Origin: Paramecium octaurelia
Taxonomy: Eukaryota; Ciliophora; Oligohymenophorea; Peniculida; Parameciidae
Reading direction: 5' to 3'
NCBI GenBank assembly: GCA_905182995.1
Contig: CAJJDP010000153.1
Coordinates: 186,001 to 250,000, forward strand
DNA length: 64,000 nucleotides
Shown here: in pieces, positions 10,348 to 23,000 of the stretch
Position numbering within the stretch: the stretch's first letter is position 1
How the letters are laid out: the number at the start of each line of letters is the position of its first letter
Made by a program: the position numbers and the translations under genes
Notes under the pieces: model-generated
Told to the model about the DNA's origin: nothing
Seen by the model: only the letters and a program-made list of their open reading frames with translations
The model's database searches: none

Positions 10348-13300
10348 ATGAATTCAATTATTACCATTTTAACTACTTTACTTATTAAATCTTTAGCTTA
10401 AGTCATTATAGTTTATGATTAGAAGAACGACACAATTTAATAAACAGCTAATACTATTACTTTCAATATTACTGCAACTTTTCCAACATCCTCAGATATA
10501 TAAGTGGATGTCTAATTACCTAGTTAAATAATTGGTCAAGAAAATATTGTATGTGGTGTAACAGGTTTGACCAATGGAGCTTGTAATTTAGTTTACAGTA
10601 AATTTATAATCACTTTTAAATCTGCAACACCTACTTTCTAAATTATTTTTATAAATGTAAATAATCCAATAACTACTTATACTGATCAAGTTCAATTAAA
10701 TGCTTCAGTCATTGCCACAAAATCAGTGATCTTCACAAAGCTTGTCCAACTGAAATTTCAGTTCAAAAATGTACCTCTATCCATAAGTTAACCACTCACT
10801 ACCTACATTGCAGCTCCTTTAACAATAAATATAGATGGGACTTCTATTACATTCCCAACATAGTCTTAAATAATAATAACTACAAACGGAGTAATTGATA
10901 ATGTAGCTAAATTGACTGGCATAGTGTTTGAATCAATAAAAATTTAAGATAACACAATAGTCATCAACAATGCTTAATTACCATCTAATGCAAAAACTAC
11001 TTTTAGTATTTCCAAATTTATTATTAAATCTAATGAACCAATAAATTATAAAGTAGAAATATTAGACTCTAACAATGGATATATTACGATGTTTTAAACT
11101 TCTCAAACAGTTTAAACAATCAATAACAACTATGATTACACAATGTCAGCAGAAAATTAAGTAGTTGGAATGCCAACTGCAATTAAAATCATATTATGCA
11201 ATCTAGATGAATAGAGTAAGTTTATATTAACCTCATCAACTGCTAAGCTTAACTATGTTACTTCGTATGAGTCTAATTGTCATAACACATTGATTTAATA
11301 ATTTACTAATCCATTTTCGTTGAATTCCATTAGCTTTGATTTGTAGGTTACTCTAAATAATTTTGATAGCCTCAAACGATCTATTTCATACACTCCAATT
11401 AAGGATTAAATAACAATGACTATGACTTAGAACACAACTATAATGTTAAATTATGCACTAGTTATATTATCTTTGTAATTGAATTAACAATACAGCAACT
11501 TTTTTATAGAGTTGACAAACTCATACACAACAAATAGTTGTAAAATATAGGATGCAGATTGTTCTTAAATAAATAACATTTACAAATCTAATCTTTTGGA
11601 CTAAAAGCTAACTAAAGTGATAATAAAACTGGAGGTATTATTGCCTGGTTGCGATTCTTATTATTTTTAGACTAAACTCATCTATTAAAATTAAGAATTG
11701 GCAACATCTAATTAAATAGCTCCATAATTAGTTAAATATAAATTAACATCAACATTAAGTACATCTTCATTTAATATTGGGGAGGAATCAGTTTTTACCA
11801 TAAATGGGTTGGATTCAACATAAATTACAACATATTATGTCTCAACGACTTTAGCTGATTTAAAATGTTAAGACTGTATTTAAAATTAAAATTAGTTATA
11901 ATACGGTTAGGTGAACAGCATTCAATTTTCAGCTAATAATTTAAAGAATGTAAAGCCTTATACTATAACAATAATGGCATACAAAGACTAATGTTTAATT
12001 GCAGAATAAGTTTTTAGATAGTCAGCAATCGCACAAACATTATAATTATCAGTAATTACTGATAATAATTATTAATAAGCCCAAGGTAATTGGCAAATAA
12101 CGATTGCTCCTGATTTACAGGATAAGGGTATAATGAAAATCCCATTTAATCTGCCAAATAATTAGGAAAATAAGATCAATGCCACCTCTATGTATATCAA
12201 TTAGACATAATATACTTTAAATATGATTAATTAGTACTTCGATAAAGAAGAGAATTATTGGGAAGTAGGATATTATAGAGAAGGATATCTATACGCATAT
12301 GGCAATTTGACCTTGCCTTAGTTGAATATTATGGAGTTTAAGAATTTGAAGATAACAAAACAAAATACATAAATTAATGAAACAGATAACATAACTATAA
12401 CTTTCGATACTTATTTCGATATTCCTGTCAATGGATAACTACAATTAGATGTAACTGATGTATAATTGAGCAATCTTAAATTAAATGGAGTAGAAATCAA
12501 TAATTAAGTTGTAATTCCTAAAGGAAATTAAGTATTAAATTTTTAAATATCGTTTTTGAATCCAATTAGTAACTATTCAAAACCTTTTGATCTTACTTCG
12601 TTTAATGAATTAGGAAAGATATTATAAAAATCTAAAATTCAATATGCTTTTAATTATGGATGCAGTATTGAATAATGTGGAGTTTGTAATCTAGCTGAGT
12701 GTGTTTCTTGTAAATCCACATTTACATTAATTAATAATACTTGTTAGTTAATCTGTAAAGAAAATCAGATTATTGTAAATAATACATGTGTAAATAAATA
12801 AAGTAATAATAATACCAACAATGTAAATGATACTAATCAGTAAAACAATAATAATACCACAGCAGACATAAAAATTCAGAGTAATGAAGACTCTTTTGTT
12901 TTTACTCCTCCAATAATTAGCCCAATGGTAGTTCTTATATACTTATTTGCTTTATCTCGGAAATGTTGGAGTAGTGAATCAGAAACCTTTATAATATTTT
13001 ATTCTTTAGCATCTGTAATGGAACACATAATCCATATATTTCTATTCATTTATTTCTTTGTTACTTTAGATTTGATATATGGATTTTGTATGATATCCGT
13101 AATTGTGTTGCATTTTTCATCGTAGATTTACATAGTCTTCATGAATTTGTTTAAGATAGATCCAGAGTATATTGGGATTCGCTAATAAAGCAATTGGTTG
13201 AAGATACTCCATATCGTTTCACTTACTTTTTGTGGAAGGTTACTATTGTTATTAATAAGCAAATTTGACCAATCTTATGTTTGGTCTACTCCTTGGACAT

Positions 13301-13521
13301 TTAAAATATCTGTGCTTCAAAGGTTGTCTAATTATTTGAAATTTTAAATAATAGCTTAGATTGGTGTATTAACTTTAGTAATATTGGTTATACTACAAAA
13401 ATTATTCCTACTCTACATTGAAATTCTTAGTTTTCAAATTATATAAACTGCAGTTACACTATATGCTTTCAACCATTTGAGAAATCAAAAAAATTAAGAA
13501 ATTAGATACACATACGTATGA
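10348..13521 (+). CDS. Large secretory-pathway membrane protein with Cys-rich juxtamembrane region
   Basis: One uninterrupted frame of 1,057 residues. The start at 10348 opens a signal peptide (MNSIITILTTLLIKSLAQ). An ectodomain of about 800 residues follows, rich in Thr, Ser, Asn and Gln with scattered N-glycosylation sites and few cysteines. Near residues 770-815 comes a cluster of about ten cysteines (GCSIEQCGVCNLAECVSCK...) of the growth-factor-receptor or TNFR type, then an Asn/Thr-rich linker. From about residue 855 onward there are at least six hydrophobic segments with aromatic content. The architecture suggests a surface receptor or channel-like protein; I do not recognise the family. 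The 3' part (from 12268) is present twice because of the second contig join. Confidence 0.85.
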
Positions 13522-13652
13522 TTAAATATAGTTTATATATTACAATTATTATTTGATGATCCGAATATATTATGTGATAACGAAATAAAATCTTACTTCT
13601 TTTGTTATCTTATTGATAATTATTAAAATGCTGAACTAATCTAATCCCTCCC
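12268..13652. repeat. First copy of a 1,385-bp direct duplication ending at a single N
   Basis: Recurs at 13654-15038 with offset 1386 and no difference that I saw. It ends at the N at 13653 and includes the C-terminal 418 codons of the membrane protein (13519-13521 is its stop). It looks like unmerged overlapping contig ends. Confidence 0.9.
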
Positions 13653-13653
13653 N

Positions 13654-15038
13654 GGATATTATAGAGAAGGATATCTATACGCATATGGCAATTTGACCTT
13701 GCCTTAGTTGAATATTATGGAGTTTAAGAATTTGAAGATAACAAAACAAAATACATAAATTAATGAAACAGATAACATAACTATAACTTTCGATACTTAT
13801 TTCGATATTCCTGTCAATGGATAACTACAATTAGATGTAACTGATGTATAATTGAGCAATCTTAAATTAAATGGAGTAGAAATCAATAATTAAGTTGTAA
13901 TTCCTAAAGGAAATTAAGTATTAAATTTTTAAATATCGTTTTTGAATCCAATTAGTAACTATTCAAAACCTTTTGATCTTACTTCGTTTAATGAATTAGG
14001 AAAGATATTATAAAAATCTAAAATTCAATATGCTTTTAATTATGGATGCAGTATTGAATAATGTGGAGTTTGTAATCTAGCTGAGTGTGTTTCTTGTAAA
14101 TCCACATTTACATTAATTAATAATACTTGTTAGTTAATCTGTAAAGAAAATCAGATTATTGTAAATAATACATGTGTAAATAAATAAAGTAATAATAATA
14201 CCAACAATGTAAATGATACTAATCAGTAAAACAATAATAATACCACAGCAGACATAAAAATTCAGAGTAATGAAGACTCTTTTGTTTTTACTCCTCCAAT
14301 AATTAGCCCAATGGTAGTTCTTATATACTTATTTGCTTTATCTCGGAAATGTTGGAGTAGTGAATCAGAAACCTTTATAATATTTTATTCTTTAGCATCT
14401 GTAATGGAACACATAATCCATATATTTCTATTCATTTATTTCTTTGTTACTTTAGATTTGATATATGGATTTTGTATGATATCCGTAATTGTGTTGCATT
14501 TTTCATCGTAGATTTACATAGTCTTCATGAATTTGTTTAAGATAGATCCAGAGTATATTGGGATTCGCTAATAAAGCAATTGGTTGAAGATACTCCATAT
14601 CGTTTCACTTACTTTTTGTGGAAGGTTACTATTGTTATTAATAAGCAAATTTGACCAATCTTATGTTTGGTCTACTCCTTGGACATTTAAAATATCTGTG
14701 CTTCAAAGGTTGTCTAATTATTTGAAATTTTAAATAATAGCTTAGATTGGTGTATTAACTTTAGTAATATTGGTTATACTACAAAAATTATTCCTACTCT
14801 ACATTGAAATTCTTAGTTTTCAAATTATATAAACTGCAGTTACACTATATGCTTTCAACCATTTGAGAAATCAAAAAAATTAAGAAATTAGATACACATA
14901 CGTATGATTAAATATAGTTTATATATTACAATTATTATTTGATGATCCGAATATATTATGTGATAACGAAATAAAATCTTACTTCTTTTGTTATCTTATT
15001 GATAATTATTAAAATGCTGAACTAATCTAATCCCTCCC
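13654..15038. repeat. Second copy of the 1,385-bp duplication
   Basis: Begins in the middle of the membrane-protein coding sequence straight after the N, repeats its stop at 14905-14907, and runs without a break into the Myb-type gene. The real locus is most simply 10348-12267 joined to 13654 onward. Confidence 0.9.
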
Positions 15039-16578
15039 CAAAAAAAAGAATGTTATGGACAGAAAATGTATGTTATGTGAATACAGTAGGAAGACAAACT
15101 CTTATAGTAGTTAGTCAATAAATTCCAAAATGAAAGACTTGGCTGGAAAAAAATTTCTCAATCTCTCAGAAAACAAGGCTATGACAGAAATACCAAGGCT
15201 TGTCGAGAGAGATTTTTCAACCACCTTGATAATACATTCAATAAATCCGAACTTACTACCCAGGAACTGGATAAGCTATTTGAACTCATTAAAATTCATG
15301 GGAACAAATGGGTAAATGTTATTGATATTTAGACTTGTATTGCTGAGAAGCTCAATCATAGAACAGACTAAGATATTAAGAATAAATTTTATGCCCATGT
15401 TAAAAAAGTTTTTAGGCGATTATTAAAAGCCACTTTTTAAACAACCGAAAGTATATATTTCGGTTTTATTGTAGGCTCAATAATGACAGCCAAATTACAA
15501 CCATTATTGATCTCAAGTATACTTTGTTATGAAAATGACCTGGATTAAAAACAAATTCCTATTCAAACTGATATGAAAGATCTTTTTCAGAATCTCATAA
15601 GAAAAAATAAAACAATTTCGTAAGGAGAGTAGATAGATGAGGAAACAAAAGAACAGGTTAAGCAAATTACTACATATTTGGATAATGAAAAGTAATAAAA
15701 ATTATAATTGTAGTTAATTATACCTCTAAAATAAAATCACCAGAAAAGAAAATAAACAAATAATAAAAGCCAAACATAAGATCGAAAAAACTTAACTTGC
15801 CCATAATTAATTTTAATAATAACAAATTTTAAAGAGGATCTAATAGAAGCAACCCATATTTGTGTGTTCATATAAAAAGTTAGAATTCCCTATCATAGAT
15901 TTTGAAACAAATTTAGAGAATGATAACTAATTTCAATTTGATAAAATATTCGAGAATGGAACTCTATTCTAACAATATTAATTTATTTCTAGTGTGCCCT
16001 TCTATTGGCATTAGCCCCCTAATAAATTAGAATTAAGCCACGTAAACATTATTTTAACAAATTATAGTAATCTGAATTATCGTATATGGCCATTCCGTCA
16101 AATTCTTAAAATTATTCAACTATTTGGAATATTTGAGAGTTTATATACATATTGTTATCGACTATTACAAACTTTTTGTCTAAAAATTTATATTTTTTCA
16201 TTAATCATAAATTTGAAACTCTGGATAAATAAATTTATAGTTTCTCCTCCATGGTTTAAATTTGCAAATAATCTAATTATTCTTTATCATGAGATGTAGA
16301 TAGAAAGGACCGTTCAAAAGTGTTTAAGTTATAATAACTTGTAGGAGTTACACAGTATATAAATTTAATAATTAAAATTGATTTTTATAAATAAATATTG
16401 CCAAGCATATGGGGAATCTCTTACCATATTGATTCTAATTTAATATATTATTAAAAAGCAATATATTAAGCTACAGAGATTTTATTTCGGTTAAGAGAAA
16501 AATAGAAATGATAGGAAATTCAAAACAACCAAATATTAAGTTGAGCAATTGGTTTTTAACATTTTAAGGTAATTGTGA
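15014..16578 (+). CDS. Myb/SANT-like DNA-binding protein (paralogue of 58162-59240)
   Basis: The start ATG at 15014 gives MLNQSNPSPKKRMLWTEN. A 22-nt intron follows, then EDKLLQQLVNKF and GWKKISQSLRKQGYDRNTKA, a Myb-type first repeat with spaced tryptophans. The next repeat reads KLFELIKIHGNKWV and IAEKLNHRTDQDIKNKFYAH, then a basic stretch (VKKVFRRLLKAT). Two further introns of 24 and 22 nt follow; the last, just after TTYLDNE, leads into NQLYLQ, shared with the paralogue at the same place. With three introns the length is 498 residues. The first two thirds are well supported by the paralogue. The last 150 codons are open but unlike it, so the true stop could lie earlier. It is probably a nuclear DNA- or chromatin-binding factor (inference). 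Confidence 0.8.
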
Positions 16579-16958
16579 CTTAAAAATAACTTAATAATTA
16601 TAATTACAACTTAATGATTGAATAACCACTAATTATTTTTTTACTTTATTTATAAATTTTCTCTACAAAATTAAAATAAATTAATATAAAAAGGATGAAA
16701 ATTAAATTTTAATAATATGAACAACTATTCTCTAACAATATTGTTCATTTAACTAATCTTAATCGATATTTATAATTATTTCATAAAAGATTATAAAAAT
16801 ATATAGAGAATAATCAATAAGTTGTTGACTTATTGTTAAATATTACTAGGATATTGATATTCTGAAATTTTAATTATATATATAAAAAAATAGAATAAAA
16901 AAGAAAATTGTATTTATAATTCTTAAATAAAGAAAACAAAATCATATTTTTCCTTTCT
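16579..16958. other. AT-rich gap between convergent genes
   Basis: No gene seen between the Myb-type gene and the 3' end of the DWNN-YTH gene. Confidence 0.6.
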
Positions 16959-18521
16959 TCATTTTTTTGATTTATCTCTAGAACCACTATGATTAGATTA
17001 TTTTTTATCATATTTCTATGTTTTATAATCTTTTTTGCTCTTTAATTTGTCCTCTTAGAATTTTTATTTGCAATTACTTCTCCATTTCTACTATTTTTTT
17101 TCTCTTTTAGAACTAGAATATTTTTTTTCTATATATTATTTGTTTCTGGGCATTTGCTTGTTTTTTGATTATGAAATACCAGACTTATGACTAAAATTGC
17201 TAGAACTTCTCGAACTATTGGAGCTACTAGAACTATTAGAACTACTTGAACTACTTGAACTGCTGGAGCTGCTTCTAGAATATTTTCGTTTTTTGAATTT
17301 ATTCTTATTATTTTTGTTAAATAGTGTATTTGAAAGAAGATTATAACATAATTATTTTACAATTGGATGAGTATATTTATTATCACCTTTGATTCCTGGT
17401 ATCTATCCATTATTAATTTTATCAAATAAAACTTATGTGGTCTGAAGTATCTAAACAATATTGTTTAGATTATTAGTATTCTTAGCATAATCTTCTTATT
17501 TAGTTGTCTCTTTATCTTCTTGTTTATTTGTGTCTTTATCCTCTTATTTAGATGTTTCTTTATCTTCTTATTTAGATATTTCTTTGACTTCTTGTTTAGG
17601 CTAGCAAAAGTCAGAAGTCTTGATCTGGTCATTCTGAATTTGTTCATCCTTTTTAACAGTTTCTTCTTAATCTCTAAATATTTCATCAATATCCCATTCA
17701 TCAGCTGTACTTGATTATTATTTAACTTCAACTTGCATTTGACCTATAGGAAATGTTTGACAGATGGCTTTAGCAATGCTATGTTGAATTTTGAATCCCT
17801 CATACAATTCAAGAGATGGAAAGTCATATATTGTTTTGATGGATGACTATCTTCTTAGCCATTGAATTTTAAAGGTCTTAAGTTTGGGGAATTATTAATC
17901 ATATACGACAAGTTGATTGATCATTTTAGCACAACCAACAAATTCATCATTATTAATAAAAATCAAAATAACATTTGCAGGGATATTGCATTCTTGTGCT
18001 AATTTAATGTACGTAATTTCTTTGACAGTCCAAACTGAGAATCTTTTGGCATGAGCTAAATTGTTTTTATTTGATTTCATAAGGTAGAAGACAGAATTGA
18101 ATGTAATGAATTCATTACAGGGAGGCTCTGGTACATGTGTTTGAAAGGATTCTGTGTATTTATAATGACATTGGGAATTGATATTGAAGAAACATTTGGA
18201 TTTCTGACAAAATATATTCTCACAAGTAGAGCAGATGAATTTTTAACAACAAGGAGTTGAAATTTCAAAATCTCTTGAGAAACAGGAAAGACATATATTT
18301 CTTCTTTTTGGAACTCGAACTAATATTATCATTTGCTTGTTTCTAATTTCATCACTAATATTCAAAATCTTTTCTTCATAAAACATTTGGATATCGTCTT
18401 TTTTGGAGGTGAACATTTATTCAATTTTCACTCTTAGGTCTCTTACTTAGATTTTGATTCCTTATATCGGTATAGTTTAGATTTCTGAGCTGTTTTCCCA
18501 TTTAAAAGTTATAGAATTCAT
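16959..18521 (-). CDS. DWNN (RBBP6/Mpe1-type) plus YTH domain fusion, RNA 3'-end processing and m6A-reader candidate
   Basis: An intronless frame of 520 residues. Residues 1-75 form a ubiquitin-like DWNN domain (starts NSITFKWENSSEIQTIPIQG, ends MIILVRVPKRR), the hallmark of RBBP6/Mpe1 of the cleavage and polyadenylation complex. Residues 75-130 hold at least nine cysteines (ICLSCFSRDFE, TPCCQKFICSTCE) in place of the usual CCHC knuckle and RING. Residues about 145-285 form a YTH domain: FYLMKSNKNNLAHAKRFSVW, VILIFINNDEFVGCAKM and TFKIQWLRR. The first cage tryptophan (SVWTV) is present; a second cage tryptophan in the usual middle loop is not obvious. The tail is acidic, with KQED-type repeats, then Ser/Arg-rich, as in splicing factors. 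A likely role is poly(A)-site recognition linked to m6A (inference from domains). Confidence 0.88.
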
Positions 18522-18616
18522 TTAAATTAATTATTAGGTAATTATTCAATTTTTTTTGAATTAAATAAATGAAAAAAAATGTATGTAATATTTTGTACAA
18601 CACCTTTGAAATATAA

Positions 18617-20244
18617 TCAATTATAAAAAAAATTGAAAGAACGTTTTTCTGTCATACCTACTGATGGACTCTTGACAGAGTTGAAACTCTTTTCGCTTGG
18701 AATGAAACTAGGATGAACTGTCAATTAGTGAGGATTCTTTTTCTAAGATAAACCTCTACTAGATTCAAAACTATAGGATGATTGTCTTTCTTTAGATAAT
18801 GTAGGTTATCTTTCTTTGGAATGAGTGGTGGTGTGTCTGTCATTTTTGGTAAGAATTCTATCAACTTTAAAAAACTAAGGTTCTCTTTGTTTTGCTTAAG
18901 CATTTGTAGTAGTGAAATAACTAGGTTTTGGAATGATAGCCTAAATTAGGAATATGAATACTTTAGTATTATTTTATTTGGAATTGTTTTTAAGATGAGA
19001 GAAATCGAAATAAAACTGTTGCTTAATCTAACTAGTAGGAGTGATGTAAGACATATTTTTGGTGATTGTATTGAGATCTTCTATTAAATCATCAGGTAAT
19101 TTATGTTTCTTTTTGAGTTCTTCTGTTTCCAAATTTTATTGATACTTTTTAAACCAAGGATAATTCAGCAATTCTAGAACAGTTGGTCTTTCATCTGGAT
19201 CTATGGTCAACATGCCATATATTAATGCAATAGCTTCTTTGGATATATCATGAATGATGGTAAATTCACCTTATTGTATTCTACTATACAATTCTTAATC
19301 AGTGTCTCCTTTAAATGGAAATACTCCTTAGAGCATAGTGAATAGCACCACTCCTAATGCCCAAACATCTGATTTGTCTCCTCTGTATTCTTATCTTGTG
19401 ACTATTTCTGGTGCCATATAACTTGGAGTGCCACAAAACATTTTGACTTTCTTATCAATGGGAAAAGATGTTGAAAATCCAAAATCTATCAGTTTAGGAG
19501 TAAGTCCTTCCAATAAGATATTCTCTAATTTGATGTCTCGATGCGCAATGTTCTTGGAATGACAATATTGAATTGCATCTAGAATTTATTTGAATATTCC
19601 TTTGGCAATTTCCTCTTCCAATCTTCGTTCCTAAGATTAGAATTAAAGTGTACCGGTTACTTTCTAACCAAATGGTGTAATGAACTACCGCTAACGTATT
19701 CCAATATTATATTCACATGATTATTTGATTCCACTGTGTCTAGGATCTTAACTATATTCGGATGATCTAACTTCTCTAATATTTCAATTTCCCTTCTCAC
19801 TCCTTTCCTTCTCTGCAAATCTTTAATCTTAGTTTTTTCATATATTTTTATAGCCACTTTTGTGTCACTCTCTATTTGGATTGCAACTCTCACTGTAGCA
19901 TACGCACCTTGACCTATTCGACTACCCACCTTATATTATGCCTTGAACTATTCAGTTTTATTTGTATCATCGTCTGGCTGATTGATTAAGAACTTCACTC
20001 GATCACAAATGTTCTGTTGCTTGAAATCAAATTTGAAGTATTCAACATTGTCTCGTTTCTCTACTTTACAAAATTTCGATTGTAGAATTTAACTAATTGC
20101 ATCTAAATTCTTCAGTTGTTGATTCTTTAGGTTCATCAGTAATTCCTATTGCAAGGGTGGTCTGGACTTGAGGGCATATTGATTCCCAATGTATTTCTCA
20201 TTCTCCTTTTGATTTAAACTATTAGTTGCAGCTCTATGCTTCAT
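18617..20244 (-). CDS. Ser/Thr protein kinase, CAMK/AGC-like, with N- and C-terminal extensions
   Basis: The kinase domain starts near residue 100: glycine loop GSRIGQGAYATVRVA, VAIKIYEK with the ATP lysine, HRDIKLENILL catalytic loop, DFGFST, GTPSYMAPEIV and DVWALGVVLFTML. All catalytic residues are present, so it should be active. One 23-nt intron at 19631-19653 lies after HHLVRKQP. With it the length is 534 residues, an exact multiple of three. The N-terminal 100 residues carry no recognised domain. The C-terminal 170 are Ser/Lys/Gln-rich and probably regulatory. The SNF1/MARK-like pattern of GTPSYMAPE with an extended tail is typical of the large ciliate CAMK families; no closer assignment is made. 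Confidence 0.92.
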
Positions 20245-21015
20245 TGCAATTTAAAATAATTAACAGTCTCATTATAATTAAATATTGTATAAAACATTCT
20301 TTCATTTTATGGCATTATTATAGGAATGATAAATCACTCTTATTAATATGCTTACTCACTTCTAGTCAACAAGCAATCAATAAGACATCTTCAATATTCA
20401 TGAATATGTCATAAATATATACATAATATTTAATTAAATAATATCAAAAGATCAATTAAACATGACATACATCTTCAATATCTAATATCTAAAATTTGTA
20501 GAATTTTAGAATAAAGTTGTCAATAGTATACACTTCATCAAATAATTAAATATTATGATATAAAATCTAACACCACACATTTTTATTTAATATTTAGACT
20601 TAACAAAAGATCAGAATGTACACTGGGAAAGTTGGTAATCAGAAATAAGGAAAGTTTCAGCTTAAAATTTGTCTACATCTTATCAAACAGTCTAATTCTG
20701 TCAAAAATTCAATTTTAAATTATGCATTTTATATAGTCTAAGAATAAAGGGGCCTAAAATAATAGTTATAATAACTATTATTTTAGTTACTTTTTGTATT
20801 GATGGTATATTAGTAAATTTATTCATTCATTCAACAAATTTACATAGATTAATATTATCCAAAATATTTATTTTTGTTGCTCATTTGTGTAATTCTGTCG
20901 ACTCTAATCATATTTAGATATTAGTGAAAATTCAATGTTTTTATTAATTGATTTTGAAACTTCCAAGCTACTTAACATAATTCACAATATAATAAACTGA
21001 ATATTAATTAATCTA
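20245..21015. other. No supported gene
   Basis: A + strand frame at about 20620-20926 (102 codons, MYTGKVGNQKQGKFQLKI...) is open under the ciliate code but has no distinguishing feature, so I leave it as possible chance. The rest is AT-rich. Confidence 0.5.
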
Positions 21016-21303
21016 ATGAACATTTTAGGGATTTAGAATAATAGATTCCATCGACAGGCCATTGAGAATCGTACGAAAAATGAATGCCATGAGTACTACC
21101 TTTTGAACAATGAAAAAAAGAAACAGAAGAATGAATATTATGAAAAATGGCTGAAGTAAAGAGAGATGCAGTCCAATGCATCTACAGAAACATATTTGGA
21201 TATCATTACACCCAATCTTCCTTAAGCTAAGATTCCTAATACCTTTTAAGTTAAGTTGATGAATGACATTTTTAAAGAAAATAAACAAAAAATGCATTAT
21301 TGA
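21016..21303 (+). CDS. Small basic hypothetical protein, 95 aa
   Basis: Begins MNILGIQNNRFHRQAIENRT and is rich in Lys, Asn, Glu and Gln, with a helical centre (YYEKWLKQREMQSN). It uses AGA, TAA and mixed codons like neighbouring genes, and its charge pattern is not that of random AT-rich DNA. There is no signal peptide, membrane segment or recognised motif. The ATG is the first in frame. Confidence 0.5.
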
Positions 21304-21497
21304 TTATTAATATACCTTATATATAAATCATTTAATAAATATATTTAAAAATACCTATTGGGCCTTTCTCAATTTATAATTCAAAATTGGTGTTATTTAA
21401 ACTGTAAAAAGATATCATCTATTGTAATTGAAGTATCCAGGATTTTCATCATCCTTGTGATATTAACATCAATATTCTACAAAATAATAAATTAAAA

Positions 21498-22177
21498 ATG
21501 AATCAAATTAAAATATTTGAAACCAGAAAACGAAAGAGTCAATCCGAATCTGAAATAAAAAGCATTTGCCTCATAACCTTTGAATATTAGTCAATCTAAA
21601 TATATCCAAATAAAAGATCAAAATCCCAAGAATAATTAATAGACTATTCTAGTACACTTCACATTTTATTAAATCTAGGCGATGAAGATAGTGTTAGTGA
21701 TTAGGAAAGCTAATTGGAATGCCAAATCAATTCAACAACCCTTATGAATTATCGATAGGTGCCCTCTCTCATATCTGTTTACACATCTGAAAGCAATATA
21801 AGTGCTGAAGAAGAATTCGAAATTTGGGATGACAATTAAGATTTAAGAGTCTTAAAAATTGTCTTGGAAGACTCATAGCCATCAATAATATAATTTTTAT
21901 AATTGTACAAAGCAAGATTCGGGTATTTATAATAGATAGCTTTAGTGGATTTCCAGGACAGTAATAATGCATACAAAATGAGGAAGTCATTAAGACTGCT
22001 GTAAATTACGCCTCTAGTAGTAAATAGTTATTTAAGAAATATTTTCCATCAAAAAGGATAGTTTTTGAAGATGATATTGATTATTCTGAACCTTATAAAA
22101 TAGAAGAGGATCATCATTTTTAAACTTTCAATGACTTTTTTAAACATAAGAAAACCAAAATCTTAATGGATTTTTGA
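21498..22177 (+). CDS. Hypothetical acidic protein, 214 aa, one intron
   Basis: Begins MNQIKIFETRKRKSQSESEI; it is Ser- and Asp/Glu-rich (LGDEDSVSDQESQLE, EEEFEIWDDNQDLRV) with a short basic N-terminus that could be a nuclear signal. A 35-nt GTA...TAG intron near 21905-21939 is needed to keep the frame. It gives FSGFPGQQQCIQNEEVIK and a clean C-terminus KHKKTKILMDF. The corrected length is 215 codons. Family not recognised. It ends 26 bp before the stop of the convergent gene. Confidence 0.6.
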
Positions 22178-22203
22178 ATTTGATTATTATATACTCATTT
22201 ATA

Positions 22204-22986
22204 TCATACTTTATGAATTAAACTTTAATCCTCATCATTCCTTCTATAGATAATTTTTTTTTCAACAGTGATAATAACTGGCAAAAATACATTATTATTA
22301 TTTATCTAAGATGATAATTTAGGTTTGCTAATTTTTTCACTATTATTCTTCGAAAAAAAGTTTGCCTATTTATTTAGCATTTTCTTAGGTTAAATACTCT
22401 TATTTTCCTTTTAGAAATTATATAACTTTATTATTCCTTCAAATTTTTGAATGCCTTCTTTTTCAAACTTAATACTTATGGCTTGAAATTTCAGCCATAG
22501 TTCCTGTTGGATCTAGAGTCAATACAGTATATTACTGTTTTTGTAAATTAAGGTTCATGAAACGCAATCAATTAATACTCTTTTTATATTTTGAGTATCT
22601 TTCTTCAAAAGGCAGTATCATCTACTATTTGTATTAATGCCTTTATTTTGATTGGTTGGCTAAAATAAAAGTGTAATTTCACTCCTGAATTTTCAATTAA
22701 AATTCAAGTTTTAGGAAAGAATCAGAAGCAGTGCATATCATATGTAAATCGAGATTATATCTATTCTCTTTGAACTTAGAAGTTCTAAATTTAACTTTAT
22801 CTCTCCTAAAAAAACTAGTCAATCCTCATTTTCTTCAACGTACCCTAGATTTAGTATTTTCACAGATGGACTCTACTTCAAATAGACGACTTTTGTATGT
22901 GTAGACACTTCTTCCATAATTTTTTCTATTATTTATTGAAACTGAAAGTACTTATTATAAACATTTATCCAATAGGAATTATTCAT
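22204..22986 (-). CDS. Hypothetical protein, about 226 aa, four introns
   Basis: Begins MNNSYWINVYNKYFQFQQII. Introns of 29, 23, 27 and 23 nt are inferred. The 27-nt one ends AAG and is the least certain, but without it an in-frame TGA remains. Exons read KVKFRTSKFKENRYNLDLHM and TIQQELWLKFQAISIKFEKE, with a basic, Asn/Ser-rich C-terminus (KISKPKLSSQINNNN). The total is 227 codons. No known domain. Its start lies 14 bp from the stop of SF3B2 on the same strand. Confidence 0.55.
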
Positions 22987-23000
22987 TTTTATAATAATAA

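Noticed and set aside
12925-13125. Short membrane ORF starting MVVLIYLFALSRKC and its copy at 14311-14511
   Set aside because: It is an internal piece of the 1,057-residue membrane protein, seen as separate only if TAG is taken as a stop. The second occurrence is the contig duplicate.
15130-15315. ORF MKDLAGKKFLNLSENKAM
   Set aside because: Wrong frame of the first Myb-type gene, whose real frame gives GWKKISQSLRKQGYDRN over the same bases.
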